DNA of 64,000 bases, from positions 1-64,000 of the forward strand of contig NZ_NUNF01000041.1 in NCBI RefSeq assembly GCF_002585305.1, written 5' to 3'. The stretch comes from Bacillus sp. AFS037270. GTDB lineage: Bacteria; Bacillota; Bacilli; Bacillales_B; DSM-18226. Shown in pieces: positions 26,275 through 34,991 of the stretch. The position numbers were made by a program, and so were the translations under genes. A model generated the notes under the pieces. That model was not told where the DNA came from. It saw only the letters and a list, made by a program, of their open reading frames with translations, and did not search any database. Position 1 is the stretch's first letter. Each line of letters opens with the position of its first letter.

Positions 26275-27240
26275 CTATTTTGATAATTTACCCACAATCT
26301 TTAAAATCTCTTCGGCACGATGTTTGTAGGTATGATTAGTGTAGACTTCCTTTTGACCTGATAGGGCAATTTTCTTTCTTTCTTCCTCATGCTTAAGATA
26401 ATAATCTACTAACTCCACTGTTTCTTTCGGCGATTGAGAACAAACTAAATGTTTTCCAGGAATGAACGTTTCTTGAATGGCAGGGGTACATGGTGCTAAC
26501 AGAAATCCACGTGCAGCCAGAACTTCATATGACCGCGATGTTAGTTCTGTTGTAGTATTTTGAAAGCCGAGCACAATTTTTGCTGAGGAGTAAACATGAT
26601 TTGTATCTAAATAGGGAAGCTTTTCGCGTAAGAATTTAGATGGGACGTTAAAGCCGACGATATCTGGGTCTAGTCTATCCCAGCGCTTCCCCCAGATTGA
26701 AACGTCAAAGCCTTTTTCAATTAATGGTTTTAAAAGAATTTGCACACTGTCTTTGCGGTAAGAGTTCCATTTCACCCCTGCAGTCGCAACTACAGCAATG
26801 TCACATGCGTACTGATCCTCTCGCTTTCCTGGTTTATGGAAATCAGGATTACAAGCCCAAGGCAGGTAGTGGGCTGAGTAACCCAATTTTTGATAAAAAG
26901 GGATAGAATCACGGTCTATCGTAAAAACAAAATCGGGGCGGGTGTTATTAATGTAATAGTGAGACCACTCCTCCCTCCAGCGAGGATCCTCTGTTGCCCA
27001 ATAGGCATGTTTAATATCATATTTTTTTAAAAGCTTACGAAGGATCTGCAAATTGGTTTTAGTATGGATCTTTGTCCATCCAGCTGTTACCGCTAAATTG
27101 GGCTTAAATTCTTTTATTGTTTTCTCCAGCTCAGTTTCTGTGATATCCGTTAGAATTTTTACCTCGCAACCAGCTTTTTCAAAGCCGGAAGGAAGGCCCA
27201 ATAAATACTGTTTTGCTGCTTCTATAAAAAGGATTTTCAA
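26275..27240 (-). CDS. CgeB-like glycosyltransferase (GT-B fold)
   Basis: About 321 residues. The C-terminal half has the pattern of CgeB/glycosyltransferase family 1 proteins: SSAKIVLGFQNTTTELTSRS followed by YEVLAARGFLLAP and the ETFIPGKHLV region. The N-terminal half has EDPRWREEWSHYY. CgeB proteins act on the outer spore-surface polysaccharide in Bacillus. The TTG start follows AGGTGATT; a GTG three codons earlier lacks spacing. It lies 13 bases upstream of the LpxC-like gene in the same operon. Confidence 0.82.
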   Translation of the reverse strand: MKILFIEAAKQYLLGLPSGFEKAGCEVKILTDITETELEKTIKEFKPNLAVTAGWTKIHTKTNLQILRKLLKKYDIKHAYWATEDPRWREEWSHYYINNTRPDFVFTIDRDSIPFYQKLGYSAHYLPWACNPDFHKPGKREDQYACDIAVVATAGVKWNSYRKDSVQILLKPLIEKGFDVSIWGKRWDRLDPDIVGFNVPSKFLREKLPYLDTNHVYSSAKIVLGFQNTTTELTSRSYEVLAARGFLLAPCTPAIQETFIPGKHLVCSQSPKETVELVDYYLKHEEERKKIALSGQKEVYTNHTYKHRAEEILKIVGKLSK

Positions 27241-27255
27241 ACTAATCACCTAGTT

Positions 27256-28224
27256 TCATAAAGTTAATCGATAGGTTTCGCGCAAAATCCCCCGTCCTCC
27301 AAACCCCTCTTTAAATTTAAACAACCCTGAATTAACCACTTTTCCTTTGTTTTCAGTAGAGATCCCCCAATCCACAAAGTGGAATCCATTCTTTTTACTC
27401 CAAGAAATCAAGTGGCTAAAGACGAGGTTTAGCGGGCGTAAGTTCTGGAATTGATCGATGTGACAGATATAAAAACAATTCACTACCCGGCTGTTTAGTA
27501 TAAATACTAGTACACCGGCAATCATTTTTTCTTGATAATAAGCGGAAAATAATTTGATTTTACCAGGGAACCTTTCCATTAAGTCAAGAATTTCAGTGTG
27601 CGTATGGGTAGGCATGGTGTTGTGTCTATTTTTGAGATTTTGTTCTAAGATTCCCCAAAAACTATGGATATCGTTGCTTTCTTTTACTGTTACCCCATTG
27701 CTTATTGCTTTTTTTATATTTCGGACGGAATTTTTTTCCATGAAGCTGTTTAGAGAGCCTATATCCTTGAGTGGGAGAACCGTACACAATTCTGTCATTT
27801 CAGGTGAAAACCCATTGAATCTTAAGGAAAAATCTATCTCATCCGAGGGCCATAACTGGTAGATACGTGGAACCAATTTTATTTCTATTGCATGGAAACC
27901 AAGGCAACGGCAGTGTTCTATTAATAGAGGGATCAGCGCCAAGGCATTTGAAGTATCAAACTTTTGCTGAATGATAATTCCTCCATGCGAGGCACCCGGA
28001 TAAGAACAAAAAATAGAATCATCCCCTTCTTTCTTCAATGCAGCAGGGATTACCGCTATTAATCGTTTTTGGCTATCATAAACCATTAATGAAAAATCTT
28101 TAAATTTCCCTATTGGATGATAATTAATGAATTTTCTTTGCTGCATAAAGGTACCATTTCTAGAATGTAGGACAAAGTCATCCCACTCTGATTCGAATTC
28201 ATCCTTATATATTTTTATTTCCAT
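27256..28224 (-). CDS. GNAT/FemAB-like N-acyltransferase
   Basis: 322 residues with two linked acetyltransferase-like halves, as in FemAB/Acetyltransf_6 proteins: the segment FCSYPGASHGGIIIQQKFD, NSVRNIKKAISNGVTVKES, and the C-terminal SKKNGFHFVDWGISTENKGK then NSGLFKFKEGFGG. Such enzymes transfer acyl or aminoacyl groups to sugar or peptide amines. It is the first gene of the minus-strand operon. It is the natural candidate to modify the amino group made by the neighbouring aminotransferase, which is inference. Confidence 0.82.
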   Translation of the reverse strand: MEIKIYKDEFESEWDDFVLHSRNGTFMQQRKFINYHPIGKFKDFSLMVYDSQKRLIAVIPAALKKEGDDSIFCSYPGASHGGIIIQQKFDTSNALALIPLLIEHCRCLGFHAIEIKLVPRIYQLWPSDEIDFSLRFNGFSPEMTELCTVLPLKDIGSLNSFMEKNSVRNIKKAISNGVTVKESNDIHSFWGILEQNLKNRHNTMPTHTHTEILDLMERFPGKIKLFSAYYQEKMIAGVLVFILNSRVVNCFYICHIDQFQNLRPLNLVFSHLISWSKKNGFHFVDWGISTENKGKVVNSGLFKFKEGFGGRGILRETYRLTL

Positions 28225-28278
28225 AATGTACCACCATTGCGTCAGAGTTATTTTTTTCTGCTCATTATCTGGGGGATT

Positions 28279-28322
28279 TTCTCATAAGTCACGACATACT
28301 ATTCATTTAAATTCTCATAAGT
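28279..28322. promoter_or_regulatory. Pair of 11-bp direct repeats between the divergent glycan operons
   Basis: TTCTCATAAGT occurs at 28279-28289 and again at 28312-28322, 33 bases apart (three helical turns), just upstream of the minus-strand operon. It may be an activator site. No regulator gene is adjacent. Confidence 0.4.
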
Positions 28323-28362
28323 TCTGATTATTTTAAATCTCCATTTTTTTAAATATACCCTC

Positions 28363-28390
28363 ACTCAAATGCAAGATAGTACATATGTTA
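28363..28390 (+). promoter_or_regulatory. Candidate sigma-K promoter of the PKG-repeat gene
   Basis: The -10 sequence CATATGTTA fits the sigma-K pattern CATAnnnTA, with AC 17 bases upstream as the -35. It is about 50 bases before the start codon of the PKG-repeat protein. Sigma-K works late in the mother cell, which fits a spore-surface gene. Confidence 0.45.
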
Positions 28391-28438
28391 GAAAATCAGT
28401 GTAGTAAAAAAATTACAATACAATGTGAGGGATAAAAT

Positions 28439-28639
28439 ATGCCAATAGAGCCAGGTGAACCAAAAGGGCCAAAAGGAAAACCAAAGGGACCAAAAGGAAA
28501 AGCAAAAGGACCAAAGGGACCAAAAGGACCAAAAGGAGAACCAAAAGGACCAAATGTACCACCTCCTTCTGATGCAGATTATGATTCACTTCCTTCCGAT
28601 GCAGATTATGGTCCACCTCCTTCTGATGCCGATTACTAA
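28439..28639 (+). CDS. PKG-repeat / PSDADY-repeat small protein
   Basis: 66 residues in two halves. Residues 5-38 are repeats of PKG, KPKG and EPKG, strongly basic and only loosely collagen-like because the Gly spacing alternates between 3 and 4. Residues 41-66 are three copies of PSDADY separated by LPS/PP linkers and are acidic, ending in Tyr. GTGAGGG precedes the ATG. It lies between the two divergent glycan operons with a possible sigma-K promoter. I infer a spore-surface scaffold or glycan acceptor; the family is not recognised. Confidence 0.65.
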   Translation: MPIEPGEPKGPKGKPKGPKGKAKGPKGPKGPKGEPKGPNVPPPSDADYDSLPSDADYGPPPSDADY

Positions 28640-28707
28640 GGAAGAGTAATCCTCTTATTAGTATTCGGGACATAAAAACATTGGTAGATATACAGAGGGG
28701 CGAAACC

Positions 28708-29811
28708 ATGATTTCTCTTGTAGATTTAAAGACCGAATATCAAGTTTTGAAGGATGAAATTAACCATGCGATTGAAGAAGTATTGGAAAGCGGTAGTTTT
28801 ATTTTAGGAAAGAAAGGTAAAAAACTAGAACAAAGTATTTCGAAGTATATAGGAGTGGCTCATGGCTTAGGAGTTGCAAATGGCACTGATGCACTTTTAT
28901 TATGTCTGGAAGCATTAGGCATTGGAGCTGGGGATGAAGTTATTACAACAACATTTACCTTTTTTGCAACTGCTGAAGTCATTGCAAGGGTAGGAGCTAC
29001 ACCAGTACTGGTTGATATTGATCCACTTTCTTATAATATGAACCCTGCTTTGATTGAATCTGCCATTACTGAAAAAACAAAAGCCATAATAGTTGTTCAT
29101 CTATTTGGCAAGCCAGCCAATATGGATGCAATTATGGAGATTTCACGAAAGTATCATCTTCGAGTGATTGAGGATGCATGTCAATCCATTGGGGCCTCAT
29201 TTCAAGGGAAAAAAGTTGGTTCATATGGAGATATGGGATGTTTCTCTTTTTTTCCCTCCAAGAATTTAGGAGCATATGGTGATGGGGGGATGATTGTAAC
29301 GAATGAAAGTGATTTGTTTGAAAAAATAAAATTATTGAGAAACCATGGCAGTTCGGAACGTTATATTCATACACATATTGGTTTAAATAGTCGTCTAGAT
29401 GAAATTCAAGCTGCTGTCCTAGATGTTAAATTCAAACGGTTAGACGAGTGGAATAATAGGCGTAGAGAATTAGCAAAGAGATATTCTGAGAAATTGACAG
29501 GAGCGGTAAGTGTTCCAATTGTTGGAGAAGAAGCAGAACACGTTTTTCATCAATATTCTATTGAGAGTCCCCGACGTGATGAATTGGCCCAATTTCTTAA
29601 CGGAAGACATATTGCCTCAAGCGTATATTATCCCGTCCCGCTACATCTTCAACAAGCTTTTCAATATCTTGGGTATAAGACTGGTGACTTACCGGTTTCG
29701 GAGCGGTGCTCAAAAAGAATACTAGCACTGCCAATGAATCCAATGATGACTGAAAAACAACAAGACCAAGTCATTATGGCGATAAATGAATTCTTCGGTG
29801 AAAAGTTATGA
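28708..29811 (+). CDS. DegT/DnrJ/EryC1 sugar aminotransferase (GnnB-like)
   Basis: 367 residues. The PLP-dependent fold begins ISLVDLKTEYQVLKDEI. The cofactor lysine is in CFSFFPSKNLGAYGDGGM, and AHGLGVANGTDALLLCLEAL and EDACQSIGASFQGK are present. It transfers an amino group to a keto-sugar nucleotide. Paired with the next gene (Gfo/Idh), it matches the GnnB-GnnA pair that makes UDP-GlcNAc3N. WlbE/WlbA-type or Qdt/Fdt-type chemistry is the alternative. The ATG after GAGGGGCG is used; a TTG 27 bases upstream lacks support. Confidence 0.88.
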   Translation: MISLVDLKTEYQVLKDEINHAIEEVLESGSFILGKKGKKLEQSISKYIGVAHGLGVANGTDALLLCLEALGIGAGDEVITTTFTFFATAEVIARVGATPVLVDIDPLSYNMNPALIESAITEKTKAIIVVHLFGKPANMDAIMEISRKYHLRVIEDACQSIGASFQGKKVGSYGDMGCFSFFPSKNLGAYGDGGMIVTNESDLFEKIKLLRNHGSSERYIHTHIGLNSRLDEIQAAVLDVKFKRLDEWNNRRRELAKRYSEKLTGAVSVPIVGEEAEHVFHQYSIESPRRDELAQFLNGRHIASSVYYPVPLHLQQAFQYLGYKTGDLPVSERCSKRILALPMNPMMTEKQQDQVIMAINEFFGEKL

Positions 29812-30773
29812 CCCCTATTAAAATAGGGGTTGTCGGTGTGGGCAGTATGGGATTTAATCATTGTAAGATCTTGCATATGTTGAAAAATGCAGATTTTAAA
29901 GGGGTATATGATAAAGACTTGAAAAGAAGTAAAGAGGTAGCAAAGACGTTTGCAGTTCAAGTTTTTTCATCTTATAATGAACTCCTTGATGCTGTAGATG
30001 CAGTTATTATTGCGGTCCAGACGTCTTACCATTTTTCTTTAACATTACAGGCAATTCAAAGAGGTAAACATGTCTTGGTTGAAAAGCCTTTTGTTTCTTC
30101 GCTAAAAGAAGCTGAGCAAATCATAAGATTGGTGGATCAAGGGTCAGTTATCGTTCAGGTTGGTCATGTAGAAAGATTTAATCCAACTTTAAAATATTTA
30201 TCTAAAGTAATGAATCCTAATAATTTGATTTCCATCGAGGCTAGAAGATTTGGGGTTCCAAACCGAAATATAGAGACAGATGTAATCCTAGATTTAATGA
30301 TCCATGATATTGATATTATATTAGAACTAGTAAATAGCCCTCTTCTAAATGTTTCCGGGGTTGGCTATTACAATGAAGAAGGTAAACAATTAGAGGCAGC
30401 ATCGGCTTTACTGTCGTTTAAAAATGGATGCTTTGCCTCTTTGCTCTCTAGTCGTCTTTCCTTAGATAAAAAGAGAGGTTTGTACGTCACAGAAAAAAGT
30501 AGGTTCCTTAAAGCAAATCTTTTAACTAAGGAACTTAACATTTATCAAAAAACTAATCTTTCTCCTTTTGACAGCCATTCCTGCCATCTGGAACATATTA
30601 TTGAAAAGGTTAAGATCCCTTATGAAGAAGCCTTGTACCTGGAAAACCAACATTTTCTTCAGTCTATAGAAGCTCAACAACCCCCTAAGATAGGTGTTCA
30701 TGAAGCATTTAAAGCGCTTGAAGTTGCATTGGAAATTAAAGAACAGATAGAAGAAGGCAAAAGAAGCAAATAG
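29808..30773 (+). CDS. Gfo/Idh/MocA-family sugar dehydrogenase (GnnA-like)
   Basis: 321 residues with the NAD-binding start IKIGVVGVGSMGFNHCKILH, the EKP motif (GKHVLVEKPFVSSLKEAEQI) and GHVERFNP in the catalytic domain, plus DLMIHDIDIILEL with the catalytic His. It probably oxidises the 3-OH of a UDP-sugar so that the upstream aminotransferase can act. Its ATG overlaps the aminotransferase stop (ATGA), so the two are coupled. Sugar specificity is not readable from sequence. Confidence 0.86.
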   Translation: MTPIKIGVVGVGSMGFNHCKILHMLKNADFKGVYDKDLKRSKEVAKTFAVQVFSSYNELLDAVDAVIIAVQTSYHFSLTLQAIQRGKHVLVEKPFVSSLKEAEQIIRLVDQGSVIVQVGHVERFNPTLKYLSKVMNPNNLISIEARRFGVPNRNIETDVILDLMIHDIDIILELVNSPLLNVSGVGYYNEEGKQLEAASALLSFKNGCFASLLSSRLSLDKKRGLYVTEKSRFLKANLLTKELNIYQKTNLSPFDSHSCHLEHIIEKVKIPYEEALYLENQHFLQSIEAQQPPKIGVHEAFKALEVALEIKEQIEEGKRSK

Positions 30774-30876
30774 GTTTTGTTGATCTTATTAACTGAAAAC
30801 AATAGTCTTTTGAAGTGTATAACCAGGTTTGACTTAATCTTCAGAGATTTTCTAAAAACCAAAGTAAACACTAAAA

Positions 30877-30902
30877 AAGCCGAATTCAACAGAATTCGGC
30901 TT
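30877..30902 (+). terminator. Copy 2 of the duplicated terminator hairpin
   Basis: Identical in all 26 bases (AAGCCGAATTC, AACA loop, GAATTCGGCTT) to the hairpin after pdaA. It ends the GnnB/GnnA-like operon. Confidence 0.8.
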
Positions 30903-30961
30903 TTCACCATGAATCATGCTATAATACAACTCAAGCTTTTGAAAAATTTGGAGTGAGCAAA

Positions 30962-32350
30962 ATGAAAACCGAACAAGGTATAAAAATACAATTGAAACAA
31001 ACCTTTCCGTTAACAATCAAAAGGCTCGGAATCAATGGAGAAGGCGTGGGTTATTTTAAAAAGCAGGTCGTCTTTGTTCCCGGTGCCCTGCCTGGAGAAG
31101 AGGTAGTCGTTGAGGCAACTAAAATCAATCCTAAATTCGCTGAAGCGAAGATTAAAAAAATCCGTGTTAAATCACCGCATCGTGTTCAGCCGCCATGTCC
31201 GTTTTATGAGCAATGCGGCGGATGTCAGCTTCAGCATTTGCAATATGGGCAGCAGTTAAAAGAAAAACGCGATATTATTATTCAATCACTAGAACGGCAT
31301 ACAAAGTTGAAGGTCGACCAACTTGATATCCGCGAAACGATTGGTATGGAAAATCCTTGGGGCTATCGGAATAAAAGCAGCTTCCAGGTAGCGCAGAAAA
31401 ATGGCAAGGTGTTAGCCGGATTATATGGCATGAACTCTCACCAGCTCATCGATATTGAGCATTGTGCAGTACAGCATGCACAGACCAATGAGGCCGTTAC
31501 AGCAGTAAAATCCATCCTCCAAGACTTGCAAGTTCCTATTTATAATGAAAAAACAAGAAAAGGTATTATTAGAACAATTGTCGCACGTGTAGGAGTGGAA
31601 ACTGGAGAGCTTCAGGTTGTCATGATCACCACTCAAAAAGAACTCCCTAAGAAAGAGTCTATAATAGAGGAAATTCAGAGAAGGCTGCCTAAAGTGAAAT
31701 CCATTGTACAAAACATAAATGGGGGAAAAACCTCGCTTATTTTTGGCGAGGAAACCCTTGCCCTTGCCGGGGAGGAGTTCATTCAGGAAACGTTAGGAGA
31801 TTTACAATTTGAGTTATCAGCAAGAACGTTTTTTCAGCTTAATCCGATTCAAACAGTTAAGCTTTATGATGAGGTAAAAAAAGCAGCTGCCCTTACAGGG
31901 AAAGAGAAGGTCGTAGATGCTTATTGTGGCGTCGGAACAATCGGTTTATGGCTCGCAGACCAAGCGGCAGAGGTACGCGGTATGGATGTCATCCCGGAAT
32001 CCATTAATGATGCCAAGAAAAATGCGAAGCGACATGGATTTACTAATACAAAGTATGTACCTGGGAAAACGGAAGAGGTATTGCCAAAATGGGTCAAAAA
32101 AGGTTGGAAGCCTGATGTTATCGTTGTTGACCCGCCAAGAACGGGGTTAGACAATCAGCTCCTTCAAACCATTTTGCAGGTGAAACCCGAGAAGCTTATT
32201 TATGTGTCTTGCAATCCTTCTACCTTAGCAAAGGACATTCAAACTTTAAGCTCAAAATATGCTGTGAAATATATTCAACCAGTGGACATGTTCCCGCACA
32301 CGGCACATGTGGAGTGTATCTCGCAACTCATTTTAAAGAAAGGCAACTAA
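30962..32350 (+). CDS. rlmCD: 23S rRNA (uracil-5-)-methyltransferase RlmCD
   Basis: About 462 residues. An N-terminal TRAM domain ([20 protein letters not shown]) is followed by the cluster-binding cysteines [14 protein letters not shown]. The SAM site is [16 protein letters not shown], then DPPRTGLD, and the catalytic Cys is in [12 protein letters not shown]. It methylates U747 and U1939 of 23S rRNA in B. subtilis. The ATG after TTTGGAG is preferred to the GTG nine bases upstream. In B. subtilis this gene family member lies near pdaA, so the glycan cluster interrupts a core neighbourhood. Confidence 0.92.
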   Translation: MKTEQGIKIQLKQTFPLTIKRLGINGEGVGYFKKQVVFVPGALPGEEVVVEATKINPKFAEAKIKKIRVKSPHRVQPPCPFYEQCGGCQLQHLQYGQQLKEKRDIIIQSLERHTKLKVDQLDIRETIGMENPWGYRNKSSFQVAQKNGKVLAGLYGMNSHQLIDIEHCAVQHAQTNEAVTAVKSILQDLQVPIYNEKTRKGIIRTIVARVGVETGELQVVMITTQKELPKKESIIEEIQRRLPKVKSIVQNINGGKTSLIFGEETLALAGEEFIQETLGDLQFELSARTFFQLNPIQTVKLYDEVKKAAALTGKEKVVDAYCGVGTIGLWLADQAAEVRGMDVIPESINDAKKNAKRHGFTNTKYVPGKTEEVLPKWVKKGWKPDVIVVDPPRTGLDNQLLQTILQVKPEKLIYVSCNPSTLAKDIQTLSSKYAVKYIQPVDMFPHTAHVECISQLILKKGN

Positions 32351-32368
32351 CCCTTGTGGTTGTTGCCT
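32341..32368 (+). terminator. Hairpin at the end of rlmCD
   Basis: Inverted repeat AGGCAAC / GTTGCCT with inner AACC/GGTT pairing, overlapping the stop codon. The U run is weak, so this is a probable rather than certain terminator. Confidence 0.5.
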
Positions 32369-32775
32369 ATTCCTGTTTATCGAAAGGATTTAAAAAGTTG
32401 TAATGTATACGTAGATCCATCAATGCTACAAGCGTATTAGGTAATAATATTTAATAAAAGTTTCAAGAATACAGGTATCGCAATTTATTAGGAATAATTA
32501 ATTTCATTGATTGAACGAAGAAAAGTAAGAATTACTAACTCAGTAAGTGAATTTCAAGATTACAGATGGTTGTTCATTTTAATTATTTTAAGTCCCTTCA
32601 TTTGATACAAAAAACACTGAATTCCTACTATTATATATAGCTAACTTTCACCCTATTAATATTAATCAAAAAAACCCCCCCACTGACTTAAATTCAATCA
32701 TCAGAGCGTTTTCGCCATAGTTACAGATTCTCAATAAAAAATTTCCAAAATACGCTTTTATATATTAATACTTTC
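32369..32775. other. Non-coding spacer before the aromatic cluster
   Basis: About 400 AT-rich bases without a convincing gene, RNA or repeat. A run of C bases at 32675-32682 is the only oddity. It marks the boundary between the core gene rlmCD and the aromatic-degradation cluster. Confidence 0.5.
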
Positions 32776-33834
32776 CTATACTGCTTGCTTGATGGTAGAC
32801 AATCTTTTTTTTTCTCGCCAACGGTAAAACATTTTCATCAAAGGCATAATTAAAATAAAGATGAACAGTAGCCTGAACGTTTGGAACATCGAAACAAGCG
32901 AGACTTCGGCTTTAACTGCATCAGCTAATAATACCATTTGATCTAAGCCACCTGGGGCTGTGCTTAGAAAACTTGTAGCGAATGTTGTGTCCAATACAAA
33001 CGACATTAGGAAGCTTGAGCCGAATGTTAGGGCGATCAGTGCGAATGCGCTGAAAATGCCGCCTACAAGTACACGTACTGGAAGCTTAATCATATGTGGC
33101 TTGAGCATTAAGCCAATATGGGCGCCGATTAGTAACTGTGCGACGTCCATGAATATGCCAGGTACTTGTGGCATTGCGATTGGTGTTGTGAGTTGCAACG
33201 TAATTAACAAAATAATGGGTGTAATGAAAAATGCGACAGGCAAATGGATGAGTTTCATAAAATGTGAGCATACCCATGCGAGTGCAATTAATAATACTAA
33301 ACTAATGGTTAGCTTCGCGTCAGTTGGCTGCTTACTTATTACTTGTCCAGCGACGATAAACGGTACGAATACAACGACTAGTAACAGCCGAATTACTTGA
33401 AAATAAGAAATAACGCCAATTTCTTCAACTTTTTCTTCTTCAGCAAATACGACGATTTGACCTAAACCGCCTGGGATAGCACCTAGTACAGCAGCTTTCA
33501 TCGGGATTTTTGCCCATATACTCGTTAAGTAAGCGATGCCGATTGAGCCACCGATTAAAATAACGTTTAGGGTTATCATGTAAAATAAAATTGAGCCCAT
33601 CATGCCGAATAAATCGATGTTAAATTGTACACCTATTACGGTACCGACCATGACGACACCTAAATCACGCATTTGGCCGGACCATTTGAGCGGTCCTTTA
33701 TAAACAAATTGGGCTAACATGATGACAACAATTGGGCCGAGCATCCATGGAATAGGGATGTGCAGCAGGCTAAAAATATAACCACCAATTAAAGATAAAA
33801 CTAACACCTTTAACATTGCCTTCAACAGTAACAC
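32776..33834 (-). CDS. AbrB-family (PF05145) membrane protein, putative transporter
   Basis: 352 residues with ten or so membrane segments arranged as an internal duplication. The repeated motif is visible as LHIPIPWMLGP and IHLPVAFFITP, and as AAVLGAIPGGLGQIVVFAEE and SFLSTAPGGLDQMVLLADAV. This is the AbrB duplication family, sometimes mis-named ammonia monooxygenase. Its place beside aromatic-degradation genes suggests transport of an aromatic or acidic compound, which is inference. Confidence 0.85.
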   Translation of the reverse strand: MLLLKAMLKVLVLSLIGGYIFSLLHIPIPWMLGPIVVIMLAQFVYKGPLKWSGQMRDLGVVMVGTVIGVQFNIDLFGMMGSILFYMITLNVILIGGSIGIAYLTSIWAKIPMKAAVLGAIPGGLGQIVVFAEEEKVEEIGVISYFQVIRLLLVVVFVPFIVAGQVISKQPTDAKLTISLVLLIALAWVCSHFMKLIHLPVAFFITPIILLITLQLTTPIAMPQVPGIFMDVAQLLIGAHIGLMLKPHMIKLPVRVLVGGIFSAFALIALTFGSSFLMSFVLDTTFATSFLSTAPGGLDQMVLLADAVKAEVSLVSMFQTFRLLFIFILIMPLMKMFYRWREKKRLSTIKQAV

Positions 33835-33875
33835 CCCTTCCTATATAATATTCCTAACTACATTTATTACTTAAG

Positions 33876-33912
33876 AAACCACCAGCGTTCACATCATGAA
33901 TACTGGTGGTTT
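33876..33912 (-). terminator. Terminator of the extradiol dioxygenase gene
   Basis: Perfect stem AAACCACCAG / CTGGTGGTTT directly downstream of the dioxygenase stop codon. Confidence 0.7.
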
Positions 33913-33917
33913 AGTTA

Positions 33918-34898
33918 TTATGATCTCGCTAATTCTTTTACTTGTTCTTCACGATCTACGTCATCGCGGCGACGATCACCCCAGTATGCGGAACCATTTT
34001 TCAAATATTCTTCATAAGTCCATTTCACTGGCTCCCAGTCTGGCTCGAAGATTAAGTAGCCGTTTGTAAAGATTTCAAGACGTAAGCCGCTTCCTGGGTC
34101 TTTTACGTAAATGTACATTGCTTGAGAAATACCATGTTTACCAGGACCAACGAATTGTACATCTGCCTCGCATAAAATGTCAGCAGCACGTAGTAAGTCT
34201 TGTGCGTTGTCTAACCAGTAAGCGATATGGTGCATTTCGTTTGGTTCTTTTGAACGTGATGTAGACATGATTGCTACGTCATGTACCAAGTTTGTTACTG
34301 ATAACCAGCTTGCTACTTGTACATCGTCTGGATTTACAAAATATTCGCGTAGCTTGAAGCCTAATGCTTCTTGTAAATATTTTACTATCTCAGCGTTGTC
34401 GTGAGAAGTTTGTAAGTTTACATGATCGATACGGCGTGGGGATACACCTTTCGCCCAAGATTTATAAGTTTGGTTTTTAAGTACTGATTTACGAGATTCA
34501 TCAGCAGGTGTTTTTTCCATATCGTAGTAAAGTTCGAAGCGGTGACCACTTGGTAATTCGAAGCAGATTGCTTCACCTTGTGCTACTTCTTCGCCTGCTT
34601 CTATCCAACGTACTTCTGTACCAGCATCTTCTAATAATTTTGCGAAAGTTGCTATGTCCTCACGACGTTTTGTACGCCAGCCGATGTGATCGATGTAAGA
34701 AGTTTCACCAGCTGTAATTGATAATGTATGGTGTTCGAAGTCGCCCCAAGCTCGTAAGTAGTGTACGCCATCTACAACTTCTGTTTCTTCTAAGCCGATT
34801 GTGTCGCGGAAGAACCATAAAGATTTTTCAAGATCCGCTGACACTAAAGCTACGTGTCCTAATTTTGCAATTTCCGGTGCGTAATGAAATTTTTCCAT
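33918..34898 (-). CDS. Type I extradiol ring-cleavage dioxygenase (VOC fold)
   Basis: 326 residues with two paired VOC domains. The N-terminal one begins KLGHVALVSADLEKSLWFFR. The C-terminal one holds the iron ligands: His in RRIDHVNLQT, His in NEMHHIAYW and Glu in GLRLEIFTNGYLIF. It opens a catechol-type ring next to the hydroxyls (meta cleavage), as in BphC and HsaC. It lies downstream of the flavin monooxygenase and C-C hydrolase genes on the same strand. The exact catechol is unknown. Confidence 0.9.
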   Translation of the reverse strand: MEKFHYAPEIAKLGHVALVSADLEKSLWFFRDTIGLEETEVVDGVHYLRAWGDFEHHTLSITAGETSYIDHIGWRTKRREDIATFAKLLEDAGTEVRWIEAGEEVAQGEAICFELPSGHRFELYYDMEKTPADESRKSVLKNQTYKSWAKGVSPRRIDHVNLQTSHDNAEIVKYLQEALGFKLREYFVNPDDVQVASWLSVTNLVHDVAIMSTSRSKEPNEMHHIAYWLDNAQDLLRAADILCEADVQFVGPGKHGISQAMYIYVKDPGSGLRLEIFTNGYLIFEPDWEPVKWTYEEYLKNGSAYWGDRRRDDVDREEQVKELARS

Positions 34899-34991
34899 TT
34901 ATATTCACCTCATAATTAATTGTTTTTTTATATAAGAGGACATGTGAAATACGAATCCACTCTTTATAAATCACATTTTCGAATACTAATA

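Noticed and set aside
28439..28639. True collagen (BclA-like) protein
   Set aside because: Glycine spacing alternates between 3 and 4 residues, so a continuous G-x-y triplet run is not present, and there is no C-terminal BclA domain.
28413..28709. Minus-strand frame opposite the PKG-repeat gene
   Set aside because: It is the complement of the codon repeats, which gives a low-complexity Leu/Val/His translation. The plus-strand frame has the ribosome binding site and a sensible layout.
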